Positions 6,105-13,779 of a stretch of 37,257 bases of DNA are shown here, piece after piece (positions within the stretch are counted from its first letter, which is position 1; every line of letters starts with the position of its first letter). Below the pieces are notes generated by a model. It was not told where the DNA came from. It saw only the letters and a list, made by a program, of their open reading frames with translations, and searched no databases. Origin of the DNA: Cellvibrionaceae bacterium (GTDB lineage: Bacteria; Pseudomonadota; Gammaproteobacteria; Pseudomonadales; Cellvibrionaceae); contig JAGKWU010000025.1 in the NCBI GenBank assembly GCA_021151695.1, positions 1 through 37,257 on the forward strand, written 5' to 3'. The position numbers were made by a program, and so were the translations under genes.

Positions 6105-6304
6105 CCGATATACAGTCAGGCGATTTGGTGACAGTGCGGCACGCTGGGCACAAGTTCAACGGCGCGCTAGGGTGCGTGCGTGCAGTTGAGTTTGTAGACG
6201 ACGCACAAATGGCTATGGTGTACTTTGACGGCATTACCGTGGCCGTGCCTGGCGTGTGGCTGGAGCTGAGCGAGTCGGTTGGTGAAATAGATCACCTAAA
6301 TTAG
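6101..6304 (+). CDS. Small beta-rich protein, KOW/SH3-like (67 aa)
   Basis: Begins in an ATGA overlap. The sequence GDLVTVRHAGHKFNGALGCVRAVEF ... MVYFDGITVAVPGVWLELSE alternates strands with glycines in the way of small SH3/KOW barrels. Such domains bind nucleic acid or protein partners. No catalytic residues are evident. It stands between a ribbon-helix-helix protein and terminase genes, so a role in packaging or late expression is possible but unproven. Confidence 0.6.
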   Translation: MTDIQSGDLVTVRHAGHKFNGALGCVRAVEFVDDAQMAMVYFDGITVAVPGVWLELSESVGEIDHLN

Positions 6305-6360
6305 GTAGTGCAATCTGCGTTATACTGTATCCATCGCATAACAAGCCAGGAGCAAAAACA

Positions 6361-6507
6361 ATGGCCAAGAAAATGAAACACGACGACGCCGCAATGGATA
6401 AGGCGTTGATTCGCAAGGAAATGGCGAAGATGGAAAAGGCAGAGGAAAAGCGCGAGAAAGGGATGGTGGAGAAAGCAGTTAAGAAGGCTGTTAAGAATAA
6501 AAAATGA
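6361..6507 (+). CDS. Lysine-rich 48-residue protein before terminase
   Basis: ATG 6361 follows CAGGAG at 8 bases. Almost half of the residues are Lys, Glu or Met (MAKKMKHDDAAMDKALIRKE onwards), forming a single long basic amphipathic helix. Similar very small Lys-rich proteins often sit just upstream of terminase in phages of this type. Their function is unknown and DNA binding is plausible. The stop overlaps the terminase small-subunit start (ATGA). A TATACT at 6321-6326 upstream may be a -10 box but lacks a good -35. Confidence 0.65.
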   Translation: MAKKMKHDDAAMDKALIRKEMAKMEKAEEKREKGMVEKAVKKAVKNKK

Positions 6508-6890
6508 CAAAGCAAGAGCGGAATCAGATTATTTGCGATATGGTTGCAGAGGGAAAAACCCTTAGGCAAATAGGCAAAGAAATTGGCGTTTCAGCGGGCA
6601 GAATATGTGGGTGGGTTGCTGAAGACCCTGAATTTGCTGAACAATACGCGCGCGCGCGTGACACAGCAAGCGACATATTTGAAACGGAAATCATTGAGGC
6701 TGCACTTGCCGTATCGCCTGAGACCGCTCAAGCTGATCGAGTAAAAATTGACGCTATGAAATGGGTTGCGGCGCGACGGGCGCCAAAGAAATATGGCGAG
6801 CGCGTGCAGACAGAACACAGCGGCACAGTATCACTCACAGACATGACAGATGATGAGCTTGAGCGACGTATCAAAGCTCTCCAGGGCTGA
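6504..6890 (+). CDS. terS: Terminase small subunit
   Basis: 128 residues. The N-terminal HTH (TLRQIGKEIGVSAGRICGWV, about 19-38) and the central segment RARDTASDIFETEIIEAA ... DRVKIDAMKWVAARRAPKKYGERV match the Sf6/P22-like TerS group, in which an oligomeric ring recognises the pac site and stimulates the large subunit. The C-terminal tail SLTDMTDDELERRI is typical of the region that contacts TerL. Its start overlaps the previous gene and its last 41 bp overlap the large subunit gene. The pac site is often inside this gene in headful phages, though I cannot point to it by eye. Confidence 0.9.
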   Translation: MTKQERNQIICDMVAEGKTLRQIGKEIGVSAGRICGWVAEDPEFAEQYARARDTASDIFETEIIEAALAVSPETAQADRVKIDAMKWVAARRAPKKYGERVQTEHSGTVSLTDMTDDELERRIKALQG

Positions 6891-8319
6891 GAAGCTAGAG
6901 CTAGTTAAACTGTTGGAAGAGCGCAAAATGAGAGATGCGCAACGGCAGTATAAAATCCAGTGGGCCAGCTTATACGACTGGCAAAAGCGTTTTGCGACAG
7001 CCACCGCAGAACACTCATCATGCATGCTAATGGCAGGCAACCGCGTAGGTAAGACGCGTACAGGCCTGACCATTGATGCTATGCACATCCTAGGCGACTA
7101 CCCTGACGACTACCATGGACACCGATTCGAGGGTGCGCCACTTATCTGGCTGCTTGGCTACTCGATGGAGAAGACTCGCGATCTATTGCAAACGCCGTTG
7201 TTCGGTCGTCTTGAAGGTGGCAAGTGGACTGGCGGACTGATCCCCCCGGATAGAATCATTGACCACAAGTCGGCGACAGGAACTAGCGGAGCAATGCGCG
7301 AGGTGCGCGTTAAGCACTCCAGCGGAGGCATATCGACCGTGCAGCTTTGGTCATACAGCCAGGGCCAGCACGCGCTTATGGGCGACTCGGTAGACTGGTA
7401 TCACATCGATGAGGAGCCGAAAGACAAGGCTATATATCCGCAGGTGTTGACCAGGACGGCAACGGGCGACCAGGGTATCGGCGGCAGAGGGATACTGACA
7501 TTTACCCCAGAGAACGGACGCACCGAGCTGGTTGTGCAGTTTATGGACGCGCCAGCGCCAGGACAGTACATGCAGCGCGCAACATGGGATGATGCGAAGC
7601 ACCTAAGCCAGCGCGTTAAAGACGAATTGCTCGCGCAGTATCCAGCATGGCAGCGCGACATGCGGTCGAAAGGTTTGCCGCTGCTTGGTGCAGGCCTGAT
7701 CTTTGATTTTGCAGATGATGTTATACGGTGTCAGCCGTTTGAGTGCCCCCCCCATTGGTTTGTTGTCAACGGTATGGACTTTGGGTGGGATCACCCACAG
7801 GCTCATGTACAGCTATGGCATGACCGAGACGCAGACGTGATATACGTTGCGCACGCCTGGAAAAAAAGCAAGATCACGCCTGACGCCGCATGGGGTGCGG
7901 TCAAGCATTGGGCATCTAACGTCCCTACGGCATGGCCGCATGATGGACTGCAGTCAGAGAAGTCAAGCGGCGACCAGCAGCGCGAGGCATACAGGCGAGC
8001 AGGCTGGGAAATGATGCCGGATCATGCCACATGGCAAGCTGGCGGCAATGGCGTTGAGGCCGGCCTGGTAGAGTTTTATCAGCGCATGTTAGACGGCAGA
8101 TTCAAGGTATTCTCGCATCTAACAGATTGGTTTGACGAGAAACTGAACTATCATAGAGACGAAGACGGTAAAATAGTCAAGGTTAATGACGACCTTTTGA
8201 GCGCGACGCGTTATGCGTATATGATGCTGCGTTACGCAAAGCAGCGCGTACACTGTAGCGCGACAAGTGCCGTACAAGTTGCGCCTAGACCAATCACGCC
8301 GAAGAGCCTTAGCCGATGA
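6850..8319 (+). CDS. terL: Terminase large subunit
   Basis: 489 residues. The ATPase domain has Walker A A-G-N-R-V-G-K-T at 62-69 and Walker B WYHIDE with D187/E188. The C-terminal RNase H-like nuclease has acidic motifs in MDFGWDHP, a middle GLQSEKSSGDQQ segment and NDDLLSATRYAYMM. It cuts concatemers at pac and then after each headful while pumping DNA into the prohead. The start is uncertain: ATG 6850 or 6853 overlap terS without a Shine-Dalgarno, while ATG 6928 would drop a helix (LSRAEKLELVKLLEERK) that relatives usually have, so I keep the long form. The stop overlaps the portal start as ATGA. Confidence 0.95.
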   Translation: MMSLSDVSKLSRAEKLELVKLLEERKMRDAQRQYKIQWASLYDWQKRFATATAEHSSCMLMAGNRVGKTRTGLTIDAMHILGDYPDDYHGHRFEGAPLIWLLGYSMEKTRDLLQTPLFGRLEGGKWTGGLIPPDRIIDHKSATGTSGAMREVRVKHSSGGISTVQLWSYSQGQHALMGDSVDWYHIDEEPKDKAIYPQVLTRTATGDQGIGGRGILTFTPENGRTELVVQFMDAPAPGQYMQRATWDDAKHLSQRVKDELLAQYPAWQRDMRSKGLPLLGAGLIFDFADDVIRCQPFECPPHWFVVNGMDFGWDHPQAHVQLWHDRDADVIYVAHAWKKSKITPDAAWGAVKHWASNVPTAWPHDGLQSEKSSGDQQREAYRRAGWEMMPDHATWQAGGNGVEAGLVEFYQRMLDGRFKVFSHLTDWFDEKLNYHRDEDGKIVKVNDDLLSATRYAYMMLRYAKQRVHCSATSAVQVAPRPITPKSLSR

Positions 8320-10346
8320 CTGATTTACAAGTGATCCTAGACCGACACAAGCAGGCGCACATGAGCACGCTGCGCACGCGTGAGGCAGCGGCCGATGATT
8401 TGGTATTTGCACGGCTAACCCAGTGGGATGATTATCTGGAGTCTGTTGGGCTTGAGTATCGTGGCGAGTTTAACCTCATCTACAAGGAGGCAATGCGCCT
8501 AAAGTCAGAACTGCGATCGGTAAATATTGGAGCCAACTTCAAGCCTGATGACGGCGCAGACCCGGACGCTGCGGACATATTGAACGGCATGTTCCGTGCA
8601 TTCATGCGCACGAATTCGGCTAAGTCGGCCATCGACATTGCGATTGATGATGTTATAGATTGCGGGTTCGGTTGCGTCCGCATGACGACGGATTACGTCA
8701 ACATGATGTCCGACATGGACAACCGGCAGGAGCTGCGGCTAGAGGGCATCCACGAAGCAAACAATAACGTTTATTGGGACCCGAATAGCCGGCAAATAGA
8801 CAAGTCTGACGCAAAGTGGTGCTCGGTCATCACGCAGATGACGAAGGAAGGGTTTGAGGAGCTGGCAGAGGAGTACGGCTTTGACCCCACAACCCTGCCT
8901 AGTGCATACGCTATGCCAACTATCAGCTACGTTTTCCCCTGGAATTCGATAGCAAAAAACTATTTCGTAGGAGAGTACTACGAGCGCGTCAAAAAAACCA
9001 AACGAATCACCATCATGCGCGGTCAAGATGGCGAGACTATGGCGCTAGACAATGCCGACCTAAAAGACCAGCTAGACGCAATGATTGCCGCGGGCTGGGT
9101 CACTGTCGGCAAAAAGCGCGTAGATCAGTGGGAGGTGTGGAAATACATCGTTTCCGGCGATCAAGTGTTGCACAAGCAGCGCATTGCAGGGCAGCACATC
9201 CCGATTATTCCGGCGTTCGGCAACTGGAATTTTGTCGAGGGCTACGAGGTTTGGCGAGGCATTACGCGCCTGGCAAAAGACCCGCAGCGCCTGCACAATC
9301 TGATGATGTCGTATATCGCGGACATCGCCGCACAAGGGGCACGCAACAAACCGATCTTGCATCCTGAGCACGTCCAGGGTTATCAGAATTTGTGGGACGA
9401 CCCAAGCAAATATCGTTATTTGCTGGTCAATCGCAAGGCGCCAAATGGAGAAGATCTTCCGCCGGTCGGAAATTACCTGCAAACTGAGCAGATACCGCAG
9501 GCCATCATGGCTGCGCTTGAGACGACGCGCACAAGCATCTCCGATGTAACTGGGCCTGGCATGCCTCAGGACGTGCTAAACCCTGACGCAAGCGGTGTTG
9601 CCGTGATGGCGATGCAGGCGAGAGTAGATAATCAGAGCTTTGTTTTCCTGGACAACATGGGCAAATTCGTGCGCCGCATTGCCGAAGTCTGGGTTAGTGC
9701 GGCGTCTGAGGTATACGACACGCAGCAGACTGTGACGACTATTACAGCAGATGGAGCTGAAGGTTCTGAAGTCATTTTCGACCAGGTACAGGACATGCGC
9801 TCTGGCGAGTGGGTGACGTTAAACGACATTAGCCGTGGACAGTTTTCGACGCACATCGAAATCGGCCAGAGCTGGGAGTCGCAGAAGCAGCAAGCGCGTC
9901 AAGAGCTCGTGCAGATGATGCAAAGCACGCAAGACCCGCAACTAGCCATGATCCTACAGTATCAATACTTGATGCTGCTTGAAGGTGAGCAAAACGCCAT
10001 GCTGCGCAAGTTTGCCCGCCGTCAGCTGCTGCAGATGGGAATGATTGAGCCTCAGAGCGATGAGGATATACAGTACCTGCAGCAACTGCAGCAGCAAGCG
10101 CAGCAGCCAGACCCGTCGCAAATGGCCATGGTTAACGCGCTGCAGGCGCAGGCGATCAAAGACGAGGCGAGCGCGCAGAAGTCACAGGCCGACATGGTAA
10201 AAGCGCTAGCAGATGCAGAAAGAGCTAGGGCGCAAACTTCAGAGATACTGGCCAACACAGACGGCAAGGCGCTAGACAACGCAGAGCGCATGGCGCTGGC
10301 ATTGCGCGGCGATATACGTCAGCAAATTGGCAAAACGATGCAGTAG
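8316..10346 (+). CDS. Portal protein, P22 gp1-like
   Basis: 676 residues, near the 725 of P22 gp1. Conserved P22-portal segments are visible: DDVIDCGFGCVRM, the VYWDP metal/turn motif, QRIAGQHIPIIPAFG, and the ARNKPILHPEHVQGY stretch. The last 130 residues are Gln/Ala-rich helix, matching the long C-terminal barrel that in P22 reaches into the capsid and helps sense headful packing. Twelve copies form the DNA channel and the tail attachment site for gp4. The gene is last in the terminase-portal block. A separate promoter follows before scaffold. Confidence 0.95.
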   Translation: MTDLQVILDRHKQAHMSTLRTREAAADDLVFARLTQWDDYLESVGLEYRGEFNLIYKEAMRLKSELRSVNIGANFKPDDGADPDAADILNGMFRAFMRTNSAKSAIDIAIDDVIDCGFGCVRMTTDYVNMMSDMDNRQELRLEGIHEANNNVYWDPNSRQIDKSDAKWCSVITQMTKEGFEELAEEYGFDPTTLPSAYAMPTISYVFPWNSIAKNYFVGEYYERVKKTKRITIMRGQDGETMALDNADLKDQLDAMIAAGWVTVGKKRVDQWEVWKYIVSGDQVLHKQRIAGQHIPIIPAFGNWNFVEGYEVWRGITRLAKDPQRLHNLMMSYIADIAAQGARNKPILHPEHVQGYQNLWDDPSKYRYLLVNRKAPNGEDLPPVGNYLQTEQIPQAIMAALETTRTSISDVTGPGMPQDVLNPDASGVAVMAMQARVDNQSFVFLDNMGKFVRRIAEVWVSAASEVYDTQQTVTTITADGAEGSEVIFDQVQDMRSGEWVTLNDISRGQFSTHIEIGQSWESQKQQARQELVQMMQSTQDPQLAMILQYQYLMLLEGEQNAMLRKFARRQLLQMGMIEPQSDEDIQYLQQLQQQAQQPDPSQMAMVNALQAQAIKDEASAQKSQADMVKALADAERARAQTSEILANTDGKALDNAERMALALRGDIRQQIGKTMQ

Positions 10347-10359
10347 TTATACGGCGCTT

Positions 10360-10387
10360 TTGACATAACGTAGAAAGCGCTTAAAAT
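10360..10387 (+). promoter_or_regulatory. Strong promoter ahead of scaffold and coat genes
   Basis: TTGACA at 10360-10365, 16-bp spacer, TAAAAT at 10382-10387. It is well placed to boost scaffold and coat, the most abundant virion proteins. It does not share the GTG extension of the other -35 boxes. Confidence 0.78.
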
Positions 10388-10393
10388 ACAAAC

Positions 10394-10434
10394 GATAGCC
10401 AAAAGCTATCAAGCCTACTGGTGATATAAACCAG
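10394..10434 (+). promoter_or_regulatory. Two hairpins in the scaffold mRNA 5' leader
   Basis: GATAGC/GCTATC (10394-10399 with 10405-10410, loop CAAAA) would form at the very 5' end of the transcript, and CTGG/CCAG (10418-10421 with 10431-10434) follows. A 5'-terminal stem can protect mRNA from RNA pyrophosphohydrolase/RNase E decay, so this may stabilise the coat transcript. No U-tract, so not a terminator. Confidence 0.55.
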
Positions 10435-10464
10435 GACTTTACCCGTACATGCCGGAGAAAATGC

Positions 10465-11412
10465 GTGGCTGATGAAATAACCCTGGAACAACTAGAGGCG
10501 GAAGCAGCGGCTGAACTTGCGGCAGAGGCCGTACAAGATCAAGCGGCTGAGCCAAACGCAGATGCAGTAGAACGGCAAGAGCCGTCTAATGACGAAGCAA
10601 AAGGCGATGATGCTGAAGTTGAGGCTACACGGGGAGCCAAAAAAGAGCTGATCGAGGTCAGTAAAAAAGACCTTGTGAAACTACGTCAAACGCGACGCGA
10701 AGCGCGAGAGCTGGCGGAAATCGAGCGTAAGAAGCGTGAGCAGTTGGAGGCGCAATTGGCTGCACTGTCTGGGAAAAACCAGACGACTAAAGCTATGCCT
10801 ACAATCGAATCATGCGAGTTCGACAACGACAGATATGCGCAAGAGCTAAGCGAATGGACGCTAAACCAAACTCGGCAGCAGCTCGCAGATTTGCAGCGGC
10901 AGCAACTGGAGGAACAGCGAGTAGCACTTCACAAGCAGAGGATTGAGGCTGAGATTGCGAGCCATTATGAGCGCGCAGCAATGCTCAACAATCCCGGTTA
11001 TGCGGATGCTGACGTACAACTTCGCGAGAGATTTGGTGACGACGTAGTAGATCAGTTAATTGACGCAACTGGTGACGGTAGCGAGCTTGTCTTGCTGCAC
11101 ATTGGGAGCAATCCCGAGCGGCAGAAAGAGCTTGACGACTTGATCAAGTACGACACAACTGGCAATCGCGCCCTTGTGTGGCTTGGCGAGCTGAAAGCAA
11201 AGCTCAAAACGAAACCGGATACACGAAAAATCAGCAACGCACCAGACGCCGATAGGGCTGTGCGCGCTGCAAACCCGGAGCAAAACAAGTCAGCTATTGA
11301 GGCCAAACTGAATCGGCTTTCAAGCAGTCCTGACAAGCGGGCTTTGCGCGAGTACAAAAAGCAGCTTATTGCTGCTGGCCAAGGCGATTTGGTTGCACGT
11401 CTCGGTTATTGA
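10465..11412 (+). CDS. Scaffolding protein, P22 gp8-like
   Basis: 315 residues, close to the 303 of P22 gp8. The N-terminus is Ala/Glu-rich and disordered (EAEAAAELAAEAVQDQAAE), the middle is a charged coiled coil (RQTRREARELAEIERKK) and the C-terminus is a basic helical segment (SPDKRALREYKKQLI), the part that binds coat in P22. It guides coat assembly and leaves before or during DNA packaging. GTG 10465 is preceded by GGAG at 8 bases, and an ATG at 10461 is out of frame. It sits directly between portal and coat as in P22. Confidence 0.88.
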   Translation: MADEITLEQLEAEAAAELAAEAVQDQAAEPNADAVERQEPSNDEAKGDDAEVEATRGAKKELIEVSKKDLVKLRQTRREARELAEIERKKREQLEAQLAALSGKNQTTKAMPTIESCEFDNDRYAQELSEWTLNQTRQQLADLQRQQLEEQRVALHKQRIEAEIASHYERAAMLNNPGYADADVQLRERFGDDVVDQLIDATGDGSELVLLHIGSNPERQKELDDLIKYDTTGNRALVWLGELKAKLKTKPDTRKISNAPDADRAVRAANPEQNKSAIEAKLNRLSSSPDKRALREYKKQLIAAGQGDLVARLGY

Positions 11413-11424
11413 TAGGGGTCCACA

Positions 11425-12690
11425 ATGGCACTTAGCACAGCAAAAGCCGTCGAAGTAGTGTTCGGCGATGTGATGGAAGCGATGGAACTGGAATTGCAAA
11501 TGGCGGACATGGCCGACCATTTTCCAGTTGTAGGCGCGCAGGCGCAAAACGCAAACAATGTGTATTGGCGCCAGGTTGAACAGCAAGCGCCGGTCATCAA
11601 CGGATGGGAGTTCGTAGATTCTGATTTCGGTGATGTCATCGAACAGAGTTACCCAAGCACTCTTGGTACTCCTCAAAATGACCTGTTCAAGTTGCGTGCG
11701 GACGACTTCCGTAACCGCGACTTTATGCAGCGTCGCGCGAAGGCGGCAGCCAAAAAACTCAGCGCTGCTCAAAACACCAAAATTGCGACCGCTGTTAACT
11801 CGTTCAGCACGCAGTTTTACCGCACTGCAACCAGCGGCTACGATTTCGTCAAGACGGCAGATACCATCCTGAATGAGCAGCAGCTCTACACTGGGATGGG
11901 CCAGTCTTTCTTCGTCAACAACCGCGACGCGCAGAAAATCTCTGCCGATCTGGCTATCCGCCAGACTGTGAGCGGTCCAGTTGAAAGCGCGTACAAGCGC
12001 GGCGAGGTGGTGAAAAACACTGCTGGCTTTGACGTGTACGAGTCAAGCTATTTGCCTACCTATGCCGGTAGTGCTCTCGCTGGCGTGACTGTAACGACTA
12101 CTGTCAGCCAGGCACCAGCTACCAGCCAAACGCTTGGCGGAGTTGTGTTGCCTGCCGATTACCGTCTATCTGACGCAATCACGCTGACTGGTACGCTGAC
12201 AAACCTTGTCGTCGGTGACATCATCACGTTTACCGGCGTCAAAGCGGTAGGTCGCCTGGACAAGACCGTCAACAGCAACGACAAGACGTTCCGCGTTGTC
12301 GCTAAGTCTGGCCAGACTATCCAGGTGTACCCGCGTCCTGTTGCGGCTGATGATCCTGCGCTGACCGCCGTACAAAAGGCTTACGCAAACATCAACACCC
12401 GCATCACCTCTGGCACTGCGGTTGTCAAAATGAACAGCGACACGCTTGCTCGCACAAACATGTTCTGGTGTAACGATGCAATTGAAATCGTGGATGGCGA
12501 TGTACCGCTCGAGTATTTCAGCCAGTTGGACGGCATGACCGTAATGACCGACTCGCTGAAGTCTGGAACTCGTTTGTACCTTGGCTACCAAGGCAAAATC
12601 GAGGACTGGACCCTGCGCGTGCGTTTGTTTACATGGAACGACGTCGTAGTTCGCGACCCAGAGCGTTGCGGCGTAGCAATTTACGCCTGA
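11425..12690 (+). CDS. Major coat protein, P22 gp5-like
   Basis: 421 residues against 430 in P22. The N-terminal arm (KAVEVVFGDVMEAMELEL), the segment YPSTLGTPQNDLFKLRADDF with RRAKAAAKKL, and the C-terminal DPERCGVAIYA match the P22 coat family, which has an HK97 fold plus an inserted beta I-domain. The insertion domain should cover about residues 220-330 (GVTVTTTVSQ ... RPVAADDPAL). The start has AGGGG at 8 bases. A compact hairpin terminator follows 4 bp after the stop, likely reducing downstream expression relative to coat. Confidence 0.94.
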   Translation: MALSTAKAVEVVFGDVMEAMELELQMADMADHFPVVGAQAQNANNVYWRQVEQQAPVINGWEFVDSDFGDVIEQSYPSTLGTPQNDLFKLRADDFRNRDFMQRRAKAAAKKLSAAQNTKIATAVNSFSTQFYRTATSGYDFVKTADTILNEQQLYTGMGQSFFVNNRDAQKISADLAIRQTVSGPVESAYKRGEVVKNTAGFDVYESSYLPTYAGSALAGVTVTTTVSQAPATSQTLGGVVLPADYRLSDAITLTGTLTNLVVGDIITFTGVKAVGRLDKTVNSNDKTFRVVAKSGQTIQVYPRPVAADDPALTAVQKAYANINTRITSGTAVVKMNSDTLARTNMFWCNDAIEIVDGDVPLEYFSQLDGMTVMTDSLKSGTRLYLGYQGKIEDWTLRVRLFTWNDVVVRDPERCGVAIYA

Positions 12691-12694
12691 TAAT

Positions 12695-12715
12695 AAGGGG
12701 GCTTCGGCCCCCTTT
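12695..12715 (+). terminator. UUCG-loop terminator after the coat gene
   Basis: AAGGGGGC (12695-12702), loop TTCG, GCCCCCTT (12707-12714), short T-run TTT. The very stable tetraloop stem with only three T suggests partial termination or mRNA 3'-end protection. The downstream tail genes still need readthrough. Confidence 0.78.
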
Positions 12716-12732
12716 GCACTTGAGGTTATTCA

Positions 12733-13041
12733 ATGTCAGACGTACAAGCATATTACCGCGCTGGAGAATCTTACATCCTGTGGGATCTTTACCCAGTTGA
12801 TGTCATGCACGACTTGGTAAGCAAGGCGGAAGAGCTTTTTGCTGAGGGTTGGGTTACTAACCCGGCATATACCGTACAACAGGAAAATGAAGAATCAGCA
12901 GAAGATTCGTCTCTCACGTTGCTGCGCGATGCTGCAAAAGAACGTGGCATTCGCGGCTGGCACCTAATGGGTGAAGAGAAATTGCGCGCAGCGCTTGGCC
13001 TTGATGAGGATCAGGCAGATGGCGACAGCGACGAAGGCTGA
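12733..13041 (+). CDS. Small late protein with HeH/LEM-like motif (102 aa)
   Basis: The C-terminal part LRDAAKERGIRGWHLMGEEKLRAAL resembles the helix-extended-helix (HeH/LEM/SAP-like) motif that binds DNA or protein and is common in phage structural-region proteins. The N-terminus is acidic with the pattern YYRAGESYILWDLYPVDVMHDLVSKAEELF. It lies between coat and the gp4-like gene, a position used by small head-completion or decoration proteins, and its acidic tail overlaps the next gene by 23 bp. GAGGT precedes ATG 12733. A virion role is likely but unproven. Confidence 0.68.
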   Translation: MSDVQAYYRAGESYILWDLYPVDVMHDLVSKAEELFAEGWVTNPAYTVQQENEESAEDSSLTLLRDAAKERGIRGWHLMGEEKLRAALGLDEDQADGDSDEG

Positions 13042-13546
13042 CATCGTAAACGGCGCGTTGCGCAAGCTGGGCATTGTTGACCTCAACGCAGACGTCGACC
13101 CTGGCGAGATACGCAACGGGCTGGTGGTGCTTGAGGAGATGATGGCCTACTGGGACGCGCAGGGTACTAAGCTGGGCTACAACTTTTCCGTCCTTCCTGA
13201 AGAGGCAAGGGGAGAGGATACGCTAGGCGTGCCAGACATCGCTAGGCAGGCCATGGCTTATCACTTGGCTATCTTTTTGGCAGACAGCTACGGCAAGCAG
13301 ATCACTCAGAGCATCATGCTAGGCGCGTCTACGGCAATGCAGGCGCTGCTAGCGGCAATTGCATGGGTGCCAATGGTCAAATACGGACGACGCATGCCTA
13401 GAGGCTCTGGTAATACTCTGCGGTGGACGCGGTATAACCGATTCTACCGCGATGATTACCCGTATATTTCTGCCGATAACGCTGGTCCGCTGTCTAATCG
13501 TTCTGGCGGCGTTATTCCTTACGGATCAAACACGGGGCAAACATAA
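13019..13546 (+). CDS. Head-to-tail adaptor, P22 gp4-like
   Basis: 175 residues (P22 gp4 has 166). The opening KADIVNGALRKLGIVDLNADVDPGEI, followed by LEEMMAYWDAQGTKLGYN and DIARQAMAYHLA, is the P22 tail-accessory factor pattern. In P22, twelve copies bind below the portal and seal the head, and gp4 was also reported to have muralytic activity. ATG 13019 is chosen because residues before it belong to the overlapping upstream gene and the family starts at this point. The last residues (SNRSGGVIPYGSN) are a flexible tail. It is coupled to the next gene through TAATG. Confidence 0.9.
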   Translation: MATATKADIVNGALRKLGIVDLNADVDPGEIRNGLVVLEEMMAYWDAQGTKLGYNFSVLPEEARGEDTLGVPDIARQAMAYHLAIFLADSYGKQITQSIMLGASTAMQALLAAIAWVPMVKYGRRMPRGSGNTLRWTRYNRFYRDDYPYISADNAGPLSNRSGGVIPYGSNTGQT

Positions 13547-13779
13547 TGGCTGGTTTACCGATTCCAGGTTTAAATTCAACGACGCAATGCAACGGTGGTG
13601 ATCAGTTTATTCTGTATGCGTTCAGCAATAATCGTGCGTACCAAATCGCAGCCAGCGACGTTGCTACGTATATGCAGAGCGTATTTGGCATTGCATCTGT
13701 GCAATTCAAGGCAAGCACAAACGTAATTACAATCACGCTCAACAATGGCCAGGTTATTACGGGGACTGTTGTTCCATGA
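13546..13779 (+). CDS. Small late protein, probable virion component (77 aa)
   Basis: The start codon shares one base with the gp4 stop (TAATG). The sequence has PIPGLNSTTQCNGGDQFILYAFSNNRAYQIAASDVATYM and a beta-rich C-terminus (NVITITLNNGQVITGTV). Similar short beta proteins occur at the start of phage adsorption loci, but I cannot name a family. It overlaps the SGNH gene in an ATGA, so it is probably made with that tail protein and could be an adaptor that docks it to the virion. Confidence 0.6.
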   Translation: MAGLPIPGLNSTTQCNGGDQFILYAFSNNRAYQIAASDVATYMQSVFGIASVQFKASTNVITITLNNGQVITGTVVP

